This document shows, in pieces, positions 27,597 through 36,947 of a DNA stretch of 64,000 bases. The position numbers and the translations under genes were made by a program. Below the pieces are notes generated by a model. That model saw only the letters and a program-made list of their open reading frames with translations. It did no database searches and had not been told where the DNA came from. Position 1 is the first letter of the stretch, and each line of letters begins with the position of its first letter. Source of the DNA: Solenopsis invicta. Lineage: Eukaryota; Arthropoda; Insecta; Hymenoptera; Formicidae. Location: positions 18,531,635 through 18,595,634 of the forward strand of contig NC_052679.1 of NCBI RefSeq assembly GCF_016802725.1. Reading direction: 5' to 3'.

Positions 27597-28376
27597 TGCT
27601 CATCGTTGTTCTCCCGCCGCGTAGTTTGTCAGCTCCGCTCCGCCCGTCTATTGTCCGTCACTGCTTTCTGTCTATAAACAGGCGCTTATTCGCTAACTTT
27701 AACATCATGTAGCATTGATCTGAGCAGAAGGCTCAGATCAAAAAATGACTCAGGACTTTTCGACTTGGATTTGTGTCCTCTAACTCATGGTATACTCCAG
27801 GTCCCTTTGTTTTGTTACACCCTGTATATCATGAACTAATAAATGAATAAATATATTTATAATTAATTTACACTTTCTTTTTTCTTTAAAATAATCCGAT
27901 AAAGTGTGACATTTTTGTCAATATTGGAATTCTAGTAATTCAATAGATTACTTTCTAAACCCTCTACAGAAAACATAACTGTCAATATTACTTAAATGTT
28001 TATTAGAATTTGTTTATTGGGGTTCAAAAAATATATTTATCTTAGTTTTATATCATTTGAGTACTATTATATATTAATAAATATATATAACATTCGATAG
28101 ATGAAAAAAATTCTTTCTTCAATATTTAAAAATGAATAAAGTTTTTGGAATGGGATGGAATGAGATGAATTTTATACTATTTGATAGAGCAAAGTATCTA
28201 GTTTCTTTACTTGTTTGGTTAATATCCCCATTCGTCCCCCTTTCATGGAAAAATGGACATCAAAGTTCACTCAATTTGGTCGAACATCTTCCACTTAGCC
28301 ATTCTCTCAGCCATATTCCAATAATTCATTTTCACGAATCAGTAATTTGTGAACTAACACATATAATACACATGAA

Positions 28377-28516
28377 TACACACACACACGAACACGAACA
28401 CGCACACGCACATGCACATGCATACGCACACGCACATGCATACGCACACGCATACGCACACGCACATGCGTATGCACATGCCCATGCGTACGCACACGCA
28501 GGCGCGCGCGCACACA
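28377..28516. repeat. CACGCA/CATGCA-type microsatellite
   Basis: An alternating purine-pyrimidine tract of CACACG, CACATG and CATACG variants runs for about 140 bp, ending in GCGCGCGC. The His-Ala periodic frames across it are an artefact of the repeat, not a protein. Confidence 0.95.
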
Positions 28517-28562
28517 CGCATCAATGAAATGTTAACTTTGTGCTTGAGCTTCTCCAAAACAA

Positions 28563-29333
28563 ATGAATGATTTAAATTCAATGAAAAATATTGTAAAAGA
28601 TGAATACTTATCGTTCGGACTTTCCTCATTACATTGCTGGATTCGCTGTTTCGAATGTTTATTACACATTTCGTACAGAATTAATGTCAAATGTTGGGCA
28701 GTAAGGAATGAGAGTGATAAACGAAAAGGAGTCGAGCAAAGAAAACGCGAGATACAAACTGCCTTCAGAACGAGAACAGGTCTTTTAGTAGACATTGTTA
28801 AACAAGGAACAGGTACATCCAATGATGGTAATACTGCTCGAAAATTTTTTGCTGATCCAAAATTATCAGCTGCCATTACAGATTTAGATGAGAATTTGAT
28901 TACTCGATTTGGAGTCTTGTTGCAAGCAATCGCTTGTGGTAAAAGAATTAATCTATCAGAGTTCGAATCTTACAGTTTTAAAACGGCCGAAATATTTGTA
29001 TCGTTATACCCTTGGTATTACATGCCAGTATCAATTCATAAATTATTAATTCATGGCAAAGATATTATAAAAAATGCTATTGTACCAATAGGACAATTGT
29101 CTGAAGAAGCTCAGGAAGCCAATCATAAATATTTTCAAAAATATAGAGAAAATCATTCGCGAAAAATGTCGCGGATACAAAATAATGAAGATATTTTTAA
29201 TAATTTGATGATTGCTTCAGATCCAATAATATCAAGTTCGCGAAAATTGATGGAACGTAAAAAGAAAGAATTAACTGATGATGCAAAATGTTTATTATAT
29301 TTCAGCGATGATAATGAAAATTATGATGACTAA
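28563..29333 (+). CDS. RAG1/Transib-like transposase C-terminal fragment
   Basis: An open frame of 256 codons with an insect-wide transposase-like signature. CWIRCFECLLHISYR and SNDGNTARKFF are followed by LYPWYYMPVSIHKLLIHG, IGQLSEEAQEANHKYF and HSRKMSRIQNNEDIF. The last part lines up with the end of the RAG1 core (LHK.L.H...II....G..SE...E..NK.F+..R...+R), where the Glu in the SE.NES block is the third catalytic acid. Both catalytic Asp regions and the DNA-binding part are absent, so this is a truncated element copy. It follows a microsatellite. Family placement is from remembered motif pattern and should be treated as probable. Confidence 0.5.
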   Translation: MNDLNSMKNIVKDEYLSFGLSSLHCWIRCFECLLHISYRINVKCWAVRNESDKRKGVEQRKREIQTAFRTRTGLLVDIVKQGTGTSNDGNTARKFFADPKLSAAITDLDENLITRFGVLLQAIACGKRINLSEFESYSFKTAEIFVSLYPWYYMPVSIHKLLIHGKDIIKNAIVPIGQLSEEAQEANHKYFQKYRENHSRKMSRIQNNEDIFNNLMIASDPIISSSRKLMERKKKELTDDAKCLLYFSDDNENYDD

Positions 29334-29966
29334 ATTAAAAAAAATTAATGTGAGATGCAAGGGGACTCACAAAAATCAAGCACCCCGAGGGATCAAATAT
29401 CTGCCACGTCCACGTCGTTGATCCTGGGTAGCGCTGAGAGCAGATAAAATAATAATATTCGTTTGTTAAATCATATTGTTAATATCAGTATACTTTGATG
29501 GGTTCGCGTTTGATGGGTTACGTTTTTTCTCGTCCATCACTATATCACTTATATCAAAAACAATATAAAATTTAAATTTAATCAAATTCTAGACTCATTT
29601 ATGTGTTATATTAGCTTAAGGTCATCACTAAAAATTAAATTAACCTCGATTTTTGTTTTTTTTCAAAAAAAATGTTATATATTTATCATTGCTCATTTTT
29701 AAATACTCAATTGATTTCACACACATACGTTACAGTTGTGGAATAATCATCTATATATTTTATCGATAACAATAAGTTGCAGGTAATCTTAATTTCATAC
29801 ACTGAAAATATACGAATCGTACATCTTTTATATTAAATTTCAAGTAATTTCATTGCAAAATGTAGAATTTATAAGCAAATGACCGAAAAATGACGCATTC
29901 GCCCCACTGTGCGCCGGCTCGAAGGTTTACTTTTGAAACAAAGTGTTCAAAGACTCTCAAGATTTC
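29334..29966. other. No gene between the transposase fragment and the Penelope pair
   Basis: AT-rich DNA. A terminal inverted repeat matching the transposase fragment could not be recognised. Confidence 0.5.
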
Positions 29967-30076
29967 ACACAAATTAAACGGCTAAAACAAGCTAGTGAGA
30001 GTCAGCGCGGGTATAAGAGCGCAAAACACAATCAGTGTTTAAATAGTAATTTATTCATGATGAATTAAAAAAATCG

Positions 30077-30108
30077 AACGTTTCGGCTCTCTTTGGAGCC
30101 CTCTTCAG
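30077..30108 (-). ncRNA. Candidate hammerhead-ribozyme core, left Penelope arm
   Basis: Inverted copy of the motif at 33576-33607: CTGAAGA, a GGCTC/GAGCC stem with a short loop, then GAAAC. See the right-arm entry for the reasoning. Only the conserved core and helix II are convincing; helices I and III are uncertain. Confidence 0.4.
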
Positions 30109-30128
30109 CGAATTACAAAAGGAAAAAA

Positions 30129-30410
30129 TTAATTTAAATCGTCATTTTCAACGCAATTACAAGTGGCTGTTCTAATCGTCATCAGTCCGTTACCGGGAAT
30201 GAAATGAGTCACCAACGGTTTGCCAAATCCGCCGTGGAAGCATTGCCCGTTGTCGTGTCGGTGAAATTGACAATTTTCTAAACAATCATCGTGTTCGTAG
30301 ATAGCTGACATTACTATAATTAATGTTTTTTTGTTGTTTAAATTTTTAAAAAAATTATGTGACTCACCCATTGGCACTGATGACAAGCAGTGAACCAATT
30401 CGCCTGTCAA
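30129..30410 (-). CDS. Small Cys-rich reading frame in the left Penelope arm, with candidate intron
   Basis: Left-arm copy of the frame described at 33307-33555. Here the upstream frame is open further (MTGELVHCLSSVPM), because the right arm has a stop created by a single-base difference (TCATCA versus TAATCA). The Cys-rich end reads DDCLENC, GQCFHGGFG and TATCNC. A 54-bp GT-AG segment can be spliced in frame between PM and VMSAIY. Function unknown. Confidence 0.35.
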   Translation of the reverse strand: MTGELVHCLSSVPMGESHNFFKNLNNKKTLIIVMSAIYEHDDCLENCQFHRHDNGQCFHGGFGKPLVTHFIPGNGLMTIRTATCNCVENDDLN

Positions 30411-30727
30411 AGTATACGCTTGAATTTTTCGTGTAATGCCGCGTGTTTACGATCTCACGCAATAACGTATACTGACCAAATCTTCGTTCGAACATCCTAC
30501 CATCGCCGAGGAAGTCAGATAAACGCGAGAGAGCAAACAATAATAGATACATAGATACGTAAATATGAACAGAGAAATCATTTGATACAAAACAAAATAA
30601 ATTAGCGGGCAACAATTAACAATGTCAGAATTATCAAATTAAAGGTAAAATTACAGACCTAACGTGAATTGGAGGCAAAGAGATTAATATAATTAGAATC
30701 AATATAGTAGCAAACAAAACTTATCTG

Positions 30728-31576
30728 TTACAGTCTCTTTAATAGTGAGAGGTATGCGTGATGTAGAAATTCAGTATCCCTTTGTAAATTGAGGCTATTT
30801 GTTTGTAATTGGATGTGTAGCATTTCCGATGTTAACCGCCTGTCCAAAACTCGCTCGTTATCCGAGATTTTAATATTCTCCCAGTCAAAGTCGTGATTAA
30901 GATTAATTCTGTGTTCCGTGATGACAGAATGGTTGTTCGCATTACGTCTAATATCATTGCAATGTTCTATGGCGCTTGTTTTTAATCTCCTGCTAGTTTG
31001 TCCTACATAGGACGCATCGCAGTCTTTGCACGTGATCTTATACACTACATTTTTCTTAAGATTATTCGGGAGAACGTCCTTTTGAACTTTAATGAATCTG
31101 CTCAATTTATTGAGACTAAAAAAAGCCAGATTTATGTTGAATTTGTTCGTGAAATATTTGAACTTGTCAGAAATTGTAGGAACATATGGCAATAAGAACC
31201 ATGGAGATTTTTTATTTTTGGTGTCGGTATCATTGTTAGTGTCTGTATGTTTGCTTAGATTAATAAGATGTTTAATGCGGCTATTGATTGTCTCAAAAAT
31301 AAATCCAGCAAGATAGTCATTCATAAAAAGGGTATTTACGATAAGCTCAAAATTCTTTCTGTGGAATTTAGGATCTGACAATAAAAATGTTCTGTCAACC
31401 ATGCCCAAAATTGTTCCTCTTTTCTGTGATAAAGGGTGGGCTGATAAAAAATTCAGGTATCTCCCTGAAAATGTGGGTTTATGATACCAATCAAAAATTA
31501 AGGAATCTTCGTATTTTATCATAGTGATGTCTAAAAAGTTTATTTTATCACCCCCTATTTCCAATGTAAATTGCAT
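30728..31576 (-). pseudogene. Truncated Penelope RT/GIY-YIG frame (left arm)
   Basis: A minus-strand frame of 282 codons starting within the RT palm C-terminal part (INFLDITM) and running through the thumb/linker to the GIY-YIG domain (YKITCKDCDASYVGQTSRR) and stop. RT motifs A, B and the YVDD box are missing because the inversion breakpoint at about 31590 cuts them off. It cannot be a functional polymerase. Confidence 0.9.
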
Positions 31577-32956
31577 ACGCGGGTGAAAGGATATCTATAT
31601 GGTTTAGTCACTTTGCTGCATGACATTATTTCAAAAAACATTCTGGAGCCTTCAAGTAAGATTAACAACAGTTTCCAATTAGTTAAAAAATTGAAGGGCA
31701 GATATCTGGGTCCTGATTACAGGTTGATTTCGTTGGATGTTATATCACTATTCACGAACATCCCCATAGACTTAGCTTTAACAAGCATCTCTAATAGGTG
31801 GATGTTTCTTAGTGAATCTTGTAACATTCCTGAACAAGAATTTTTAACAGCGGTAAAATTTGTTTTAGATTCAACTTATTTTAGCTTTGGAAATGAATTT
31901 TATAAACAGAAATTTGGTACCCCCATGGGTTCTCCGTTGTCACCCGTTATAGCAGACCTCGTCATGCAGGACCTTGAACACTGGGCTTTAAACAAAATTG
32001 GAATACATTTACCTCTTTATTTTAGATATGTAGATGACATAGTGATGGCTGTCCCAGATAATTTAATTGATCTCACCTTAAATACGTTCAATTCCTTTCA
32101 CCCGCGTATGCAATTTACATTGGAAATAGGGGGTGATAAAATAAACTTTTTAGACATCACTATGATAAAATACGAAGATTCCTTAATTTTTGATTGGTAT
32201 CATAAACCCACATTTTCAGGGAGATACCTGAATTTTTTATCAGCCCACCCTTTATCACAGAAAAGAGGAACAATTTTGGGCATGGTTGACAGAGCATTTT
32301 TATTGTCAGATCCTAAATTCCACAGAAAGAATTTTGAGCTTATCGTAAATACCCTTTTTATGAATGACTATCTTGCTGGATTTATTTTTGAGACAATCAA
32401 TAGCCGCATTAAACATCTTATTAATCTAAGCAAACATACAGACACTAACAATGATACCGACACCAAAAATAAAAAATCTCCATGGTTCTTATTGCCATAT
32501 GTTCCTACAATTTCTGACAAGTTCAAATATTTCACGAACAAATTCAACATAAATCTGGCTTTTTTTAGTCTCAATAAATTGAGCAGATTCATTAAAGTTC
32601 AAAAGGACGTTCTCCCGAATAATCTTAAGAAAAATGTAGTGTATAAGATCACGTGCAAAGACTGCGATGCGTCCTATGTAGGACAAACTAGCAGGAGATT
32701 AAAAACAAGCGCCATAGAACATTGCAATGATATTAGACGTAATGCGAACAACCATTCTGTCATCACGGAACACAGAATTAATCTTAATCACGACTTTGAC
32801 TGGGAGAATATTAAAATCTCGGATAACGAGCGAGTTTTGGACAGGCGGTTAACATCGGAAATGCTACACATCCAATTACAAACAAATAGCCTCAATTTAC
32901 AAAGGGATACTGAATTTCTACATCACGCATACCTCTCACTATTAAAGAGACTGTAA
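31571..32956 (+). CDS. Penelope-like reverse transcriptase with GIY-YIG endonuclease domain, 5'-truncated
   Basis: A 461-codon frame. RT motif A is LDVISLFTNIP (about residue 54), motif B is KFGTPMGSPLSP (about 116), motif C is FRYVDDIV (about 153), then INFLDI (about 192). The C-terminal GIY-YIG-type domain has VYKITCKDCDASYVGQTSRR (about 356-376) and an EH pair after it. Penelope-like proteins copy RNA into DNA by target priming, using the GIY-YIG domain as endonuclease. The first residues come from the inversion junction (31571-31590), and the finger domain expected N-terminal to motif A is missing, so this copy is incomplete. The Arg usually found after the YVGQT block (KTR..EH) is replaced (KTSAIEH) in both arms. 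Confidence 0.9.
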   Translation: MHTRVKGYLYGLVTLLHDIISKNILEPSSKINNSFQLVKKLKGRYLGPDYRLISLDVISLFTNIPIDLALTSISNRWMFLSESCNIPEQEFLTAVKFVLDSTYFSFGNEFYKQKFGTPMGSPLSPVIADLVMQDLEHWALNKIGIHLPLYFRYVDDIVMAVPDNLIDLTLNTFNSFHPRMQFTLEIGGDKINFLDITMIKYEDSLIFDWYHKPTFSGRYLNFLSAHPLSQKRGTILGMVDRAFLLSDPKFHRKNFELIVNTLFMNDYLAGFIFETINSRIKHLINLSKHTDTNNDTDTKNKKSPWFLLPYVPTISDKFKYFTNKFNINLAFFSLNKLSRFIKVQKDVLPNNLKKNVVYKITCKDCDASYVGQTSRRLKTSAIEHCNDIRRNANNHSVITEHRINLNHDFDWENIKISDNERVLDRRLTSEMLHIQLQTNSLNLQRDTEFLHHAYLSLLKRL

Positions 32957-33306
32957 CAGATAAGTTTTGTTTGCTACTATATTGATTCTAATTATATTAA
33001 TCTCTTTGCCTCCAATTCACGTTAGGTCTGTAATTTTACCTTTAATTTGATAATTCTGACATTGTTAATTGTTGCCCGCTAATTTATTTTGTTTTGTATC
33101 AAATGATTTCTCTGTTCATATTTACGTATCTATGTATCTATTATTGTTTGCTCTCTCGCGTTTATCTGACTTCCTCGGCGATGGTAGGATGTTCGAACGA
33201 AGATTTGGTCAGTATACGTTATTGCGTGAGATCGTAAACACGCGGCATTACACGAAAAATTCAAGCGTATACTTTGACAGGCGAATTGGTTCACTGCTTG
33301 TAATCA

Positions 33307-33555
33307 GTGCCAATGGGTGAGTCACATAATTTTTTTAAAAATTTAAACAACAAAAAAACATTAATTATAGTAATGTCAGCTATCTACGAACACGATGGTT
33401 GTTTAGAAAATTGTCAATTTCACCGACACGACAACGGGCAATGCTTCCATGGCGGATTTGGCAAACCGTTGGTGACTCATTTCATTCCCGGTAACGGACT
33501 GATGACGATTAGAACAGCCACTTGTAATTGCGTTGAAAATGACGATTTAAATTAA
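33307..33555 (+). CDS. Small Cys-rich reading frame in the right Penelope arm, with candidate 54-bp intron
   Basis: Downstream of the RT frame an 82-codon frame ends with GCLENCQF, GQCFHGGFGKP and TATCNCVEND. A GTGAGT (33317) and an ATTATAG (ending 33370) flank an AT-rich 54-bp stretch. Removing it keeps the frame (G|TA = Val), the expected signature of an intron. Penelope-like elements are known to retain introns, and this may instead be captured host sequence. I do not recognise the protein. Five cysteines and two CxC/CxxxC pairs suggest a secreted or metal-binding peptide, but that is speculation. Confidence 0.35.
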   Translation: MPMGESHNFFKNLNNKKTLIIVMSAIYEHDGCLENCQFHRHDNGQCFHGGFGKPLVTHFIPGNGLMTIRTATCNCVENDDLN

Positions 33556-33575
33556 TTTTTTCCTTTTGTAATTTG

Positions 33576-33607
33576 CTGAAGAGGGCTCCAAAGAGAGCCG
33601 AAACGTT
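33576..33607 (+). ncRNA. Candidate hammerhead-ribozyme core, right Penelope arm
   Basis: CTGAAGA fits the CUGANGA consensus, followed by a 5-bp helix II (GGCTC/GAGCC) and GAAAC. This is the exact order of the hammerhead catalytic core. Hammerhead motifs are reported as a common feature of Penelope-like elements. The ACGT just after GAAA is self-complementary, so helix III may form only between two RNA copies. A long-range GTAATTT (about 33567) / AAATTAC (about 33634) pairing could serve as part of helix I. Activity is unproven. Confidence 0.45.
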
Positions 33608-33709
33608 CGATTTTTTTAATTCATCATGAATAAATTACTATTTAAACACTGATTGTGTTTTGCGCTCTTATACCCGCGCTGATTCTCACTAGCCTATTTT
33701 AATTTGTGT

Positions 33710-34071
33710 GTTTATTTTCGACACCGGATCTCTCTACTGAGGGAATTTTCCACTGATCTGCCACAACTTCGCGTAAATAACCGGTTCCGAAAAAACGCCG
33801 TCGGACCATCTACGCGACGCCCTGGCGAGGTAAACGCCCCCTGAAGAATTAGCCGAGCGCAACCGAAACGGAGATACCGCGCCGCTCGCGTGTATTGAGC
33901 CTTGTATATAGCCGCCTATGTCGCAAATGAAGTAGTCTGTAATTAATAAATACGCTCTAAATAAAGCTTCCTGTTTTTTCTTACACTCTCCGCATTAATC
34001 ATTTCGTTCCCTAACTTCGAGCTCAGGCGATACCACGAGTGATCCGTGTCCGGATAGTACGGAATGTTACA
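33710..34071 (+). repeat. GC-richer repeat with LTR-like signals (uncertain)
   Basis: This segment directly follows the Penelope right arm. It has a TATATA-like box near 33908, AATAAA-type signals near 33947 and 33959, and ends GGAATGTTACA, so it resembles a solitary LTR or the tail of a retroelement. The start is not clear, and no convincing target-site duplication was found. Confidence 0.3.
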
Positions 34072-34445
34072 ACCTAATTGTTAAGACTTTAATTGACTAC
34101 ATAATTATCGTGCCTCTTCGGAAAATAATAAAATCACCGGACGAATTTCACTAAGGTGTGCCACTGAATCAAAGTACCGTGAGGTAGGAGATTGAAAAGA
34201 TAGTGACACCATTATAGACTGCATCGTCTAGCAGATAATAATGACTCATACCTTTGTCCGCTTCCATTGTCATCTTAAAGTTCTTAACAATATATGTAAT
34301 AAATACTAAAAAATAATTTATAATAAAAAAATATGTTAATTCATACTTTTATGAATCACGGGGGTACTCATTGAAAAGATTCTGCTCTTTCTACAAAATT
34401 ATTGCAAAATACAAAAAGAAATACAAATAATTTTTTAATTACTTT

Positions 34446-34588
34446 ACTCTCTAAATTCTTTGGAGTGGAATTTCATCTAAAAGAGTGGAAACCCACTCTA
34501 AAAGGGTGAAAATCCAGCCACTCTTTATCAAGAGTGGCAGGATTTTCACTCTTTAGAGTGGGATTCCACTCCAAAGAATTTAGAGAGT
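34446..34588. mobile_element. MITE with near-full-length palindromic structure
   Basis: It begins ACTCTCTAAATTCTTTGGAG and ends with its reverse complement. The interior repeats AGAGTGG/CCACTCT and GTGAAAATCC phrases symmetrically around about 34517. It is 143 bp, almost entirely self-complementary and non-coding. Confidence 0.8.
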
Positions 34589-35184
34589 ACCGCTAATAGT
34601 AACATTAAAACTTTATTTTATTATTAAAATATGCAAAAAATAAATGTGTTTAGATAAATAAAAAATCGTTTACTGCCTATATTTTTAATTTTTAATATTA
34701 TAATAACCAGAAAAAAATTGTTATAACAAAAGTTTTAATTTTTGACTTTGAAAAGTATGGACCATATCACATTCGTGTTGTAATTTAATCAATAATTGCA
34801 CAATAATTATTGCGTTGACTCCTATTAATCTATTTACATTAGTTGCAATTTTTGGAGAATCCATTAATTTTTTAAAATTTTAAAGAATGATATAATGAAA
34901 TCATTTCGGTCTGTTTCACGGATCTATCAGTTGTGCAGAAAACATCAAATAACGGTATAATAATGGTATAATAACCCAATAACGTGAATCTCTTGCCTTC
35001 CCCTTCCGAATATAAAATCGTATATAGAACGAGCCTAAGCAATTACGACGGCTTTATATTCCCGAGCGTTGATCGACGTGTTTCAACAAGAATGTTTTGT
35101 GAGCTCATCATTCGATAAAGTAGTTCTGCAGTTTGTTAAAATTAAAGTAGTTTCTGTATTTGTTAAAATCATTTTTAAGTGAAA
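34589..35184. promoter_or_regulatory. AT-rich spacer and probable promoter of the following secreted-protein gene
   Basis: No coding region is seen. TATA-like sequences (ATATAAAATCG near 35013, TTTATATTCC near 35053) lie about 130-170 bp upstream of the ATG at 35185, a plausible promoter position. Confidence 0.3.
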
Positions 35185-36912
35185 ATGATGTACGTATATA
35201 TATTCATTATTTATATTAATTTTGTGGCTAACTTATTTTAATAAATTGTGAACATATTTTGATATAAAAAGATTGATTTGATTTTAATAGAAAAATTACA
35301 TAATTAATAAATAAATCTAAAAAATATAATTTTCGTGTAAAAAAAATATGATTAACATTTTCTTATAAAATTTGAATCATTTTTGATTTATAAATTCTTC
35401 AGTAACAGCTTAAAAAGTTACGGTAAAATTTTTATCTAAAAATTAATTATTAAACTTTTTTAATTTAAATGTTGTATATAGTTTCTTTTTTCAAAAATTA
35501 CTTTTTTTATTAAAATAATATTATCGTACAATCATAAACTTAATAATTTGCTGTTATTTTGTAGTCGTATTTTAAGCTTATTTTGTAAATACTATTAAAT
35601 TAAAATAACAATACAAATAGTGATATAATAATTCAATTATATGACAAGAATCTATTGTAAAGTTGTAAACTGTAGCTGTTCTACTGTTTTTCGCGTTTGC
35701 ACTCTTATGAATTAAGGTCATTTTTTAAATGGTTTTGCTAACAAAGGGGCAAAGACCGCTATGTGCGCGACATTTGCTTGCATTTCGTATTTAAGAAACT
35801 TCTGCGCTCATCTAGAAGGCGTTTCCTGCTGCTTGTTTGTACTACTTGCTATCTCTTTTTTCCTAATTAAAATTGATTTAAAGGATTGCTTTTAGAATCT
35901 GTAACAAGTCTATTCACTGCGCGTTATTAATTCACTCTCGTATTACGTATTTAACGGGAGTTTAAGATGTATAAAGAACTGTTAATTATAAACTTTTAAT
36001 TTTCTAATCTGTATCTTAAAAACTTATTTATGCATAAAAGACAATAAAAATGTATTTGTTGTGACTAAAATTATTAAAGCGCATCGAATCGTCCGTCGTT
36101 GAGATGTCAAATATTTTACTGGTTAAGGAAGGCAGAGGATATAAAAATATTTAGTAATAGTTGCATTTTATAGTTTATTTTACTTACCAATTATTTACGT
36201 TTTCTTGTTGCAGATCATATTTCTCCAGCTGGACTTTGAAAGTATTACTCTATTTGGTCTTGGCCTTGGCCTTAGCCCAAGATGAGACGAAAGGTATCGT
36301 CGTCTACCAAGGTTGAACTATTCGGTGTACTTGTATTATAATTATTAATATGATCAAAATTTAACGTTACGACAAAGTTTCATAAGTTATAGTAGAGAGA
36401 AACATTTGATTCTATATTTATCTAAATATACTTTTTATTTATTAGATTTCAATAAAAATTGATGAAGCCTTTAAAAATTTTTAACGTTTACGTTACACGT
36501 TTAAAATAATTTAAGTATTGCATGCACATTATTTGATTAATTTGTTTTTAATTTACCAACTTTAATGAATTTTAATTGCATTGATTTTTCTTCGGCAAAA
36601 ATATTTTTTCTTGAATTGAGTTTTATATTTTTAACGCTCCTCAATCACTTGACTTATTATTTCGTGCTTTGTTTCTTTACAGGATACGGTCATTTTGAAC
36701 ATTCTTCGATTCCTATTTCCATTTACGGTGCGCCCACTTCCCTTCCGGAAGTGACACACTTTTCCCTCCAGCCCAACCTCGGTCTAGGACTCTCGTTTGC
36801 TCACCTACTAAACACATTCCTAACCATTGCAAAACTTATATTAAATTTTGTGATCTTAAAGACGATCATAAAATTTATTGCGGTAATGTGCTCGGTATAC
36901 GATTTTTTTTAA
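35185..36912 (+). CDS. Small secreted protein of unknown family, 3 exons
   Basis: Exons 35185-35189, 36214-36293 and 36683-36912 join in phase (5+80+230 nt) to give 104 aa. The N-terminus has a classic signal peptide: WTLKVLLYLVLALALAQ with likely cleavage after ALA or ALAQ. The mature part starts acidic and aromatic (DETKGYGHFEHSS) and ends in a hydrophobic, amphipathic region (LLNTFLTIAKLILNF, then IIKFIAVMC). I do not recognise the family; a hydrophobic secreted peptide or a lineage-specific gland product is possible. Its last-exon sequence recurs twice in the palindrome immediately downstream. An alternative splice from exon 2 to the Kazal exon at 37788 would also stay in frame. Confidence 0.55.
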
Positions 36913-36947
36913 CAGAAACCTGACAATGTCAGGTGAGGTCAAGTTGA

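Larger units (their letters stand above)
29967..31590 (-). mobile_element. Penelope-like element, left (inverted, 5'-truncated) copy
   Basis: This 1.6-kb arm is a near-perfect reverse complement of 32096-33709. Identity starts abruptly at about 31590, next to CACCCGCGTATGCAATT, and fades near 29967. It contains the 3' two-thirds of a Penelope RT/GIY-YIG frame on the minus strand, then a 3' non-RT region ending in the conserved CTGAAGA...GAGCCGAAACG hairpin. The few differences between arms (for example Thr/Ala in MVDR(T/A)FLL and Asp/Gly in EHD(D/G)C) indicate a very recent event. Confidence 0.9.
32096..33709 (+). mobile_element. Penelope-like element, right arm of the inverted pair
   Basis: Reverse complement of 29967-31590, with about 505 bp of unique RT sequence (31591-32095) between the arms. 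It contains the second half of the RT frame, a roughly 600-bp 3' region and the terminal hairpin motif. Penelope-like elements often occur as partial tandem or inverted copies sharing such ends. Head-to-head order with a 5'-truncated copy fits a template-switch or twin insertion event, or an assembly artefact. Confidence 0.9.

Noticed and set aside
27811..27830. TTACACCCTGTATATC, like the tip of a mariner-type terminal repeat
   Set aside because: Only one end is seen and no matching inverted partner was found nearby.
28132..28527. 131-codon frame with His-Ala-Tyr repeats, and antisense Cys/Val-Arg repeat frames
   Set aside because: It is the translation of a CACGCA/CATGCA microsatellite; no signal outside the repeat.
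30998..32686. Short frames antisense to the Penelope RT (65-74 codons, present in both arms)
   Set aside because: Identical in both arms only because the arms are inverted copies; they overlap the RT frame in antisense.
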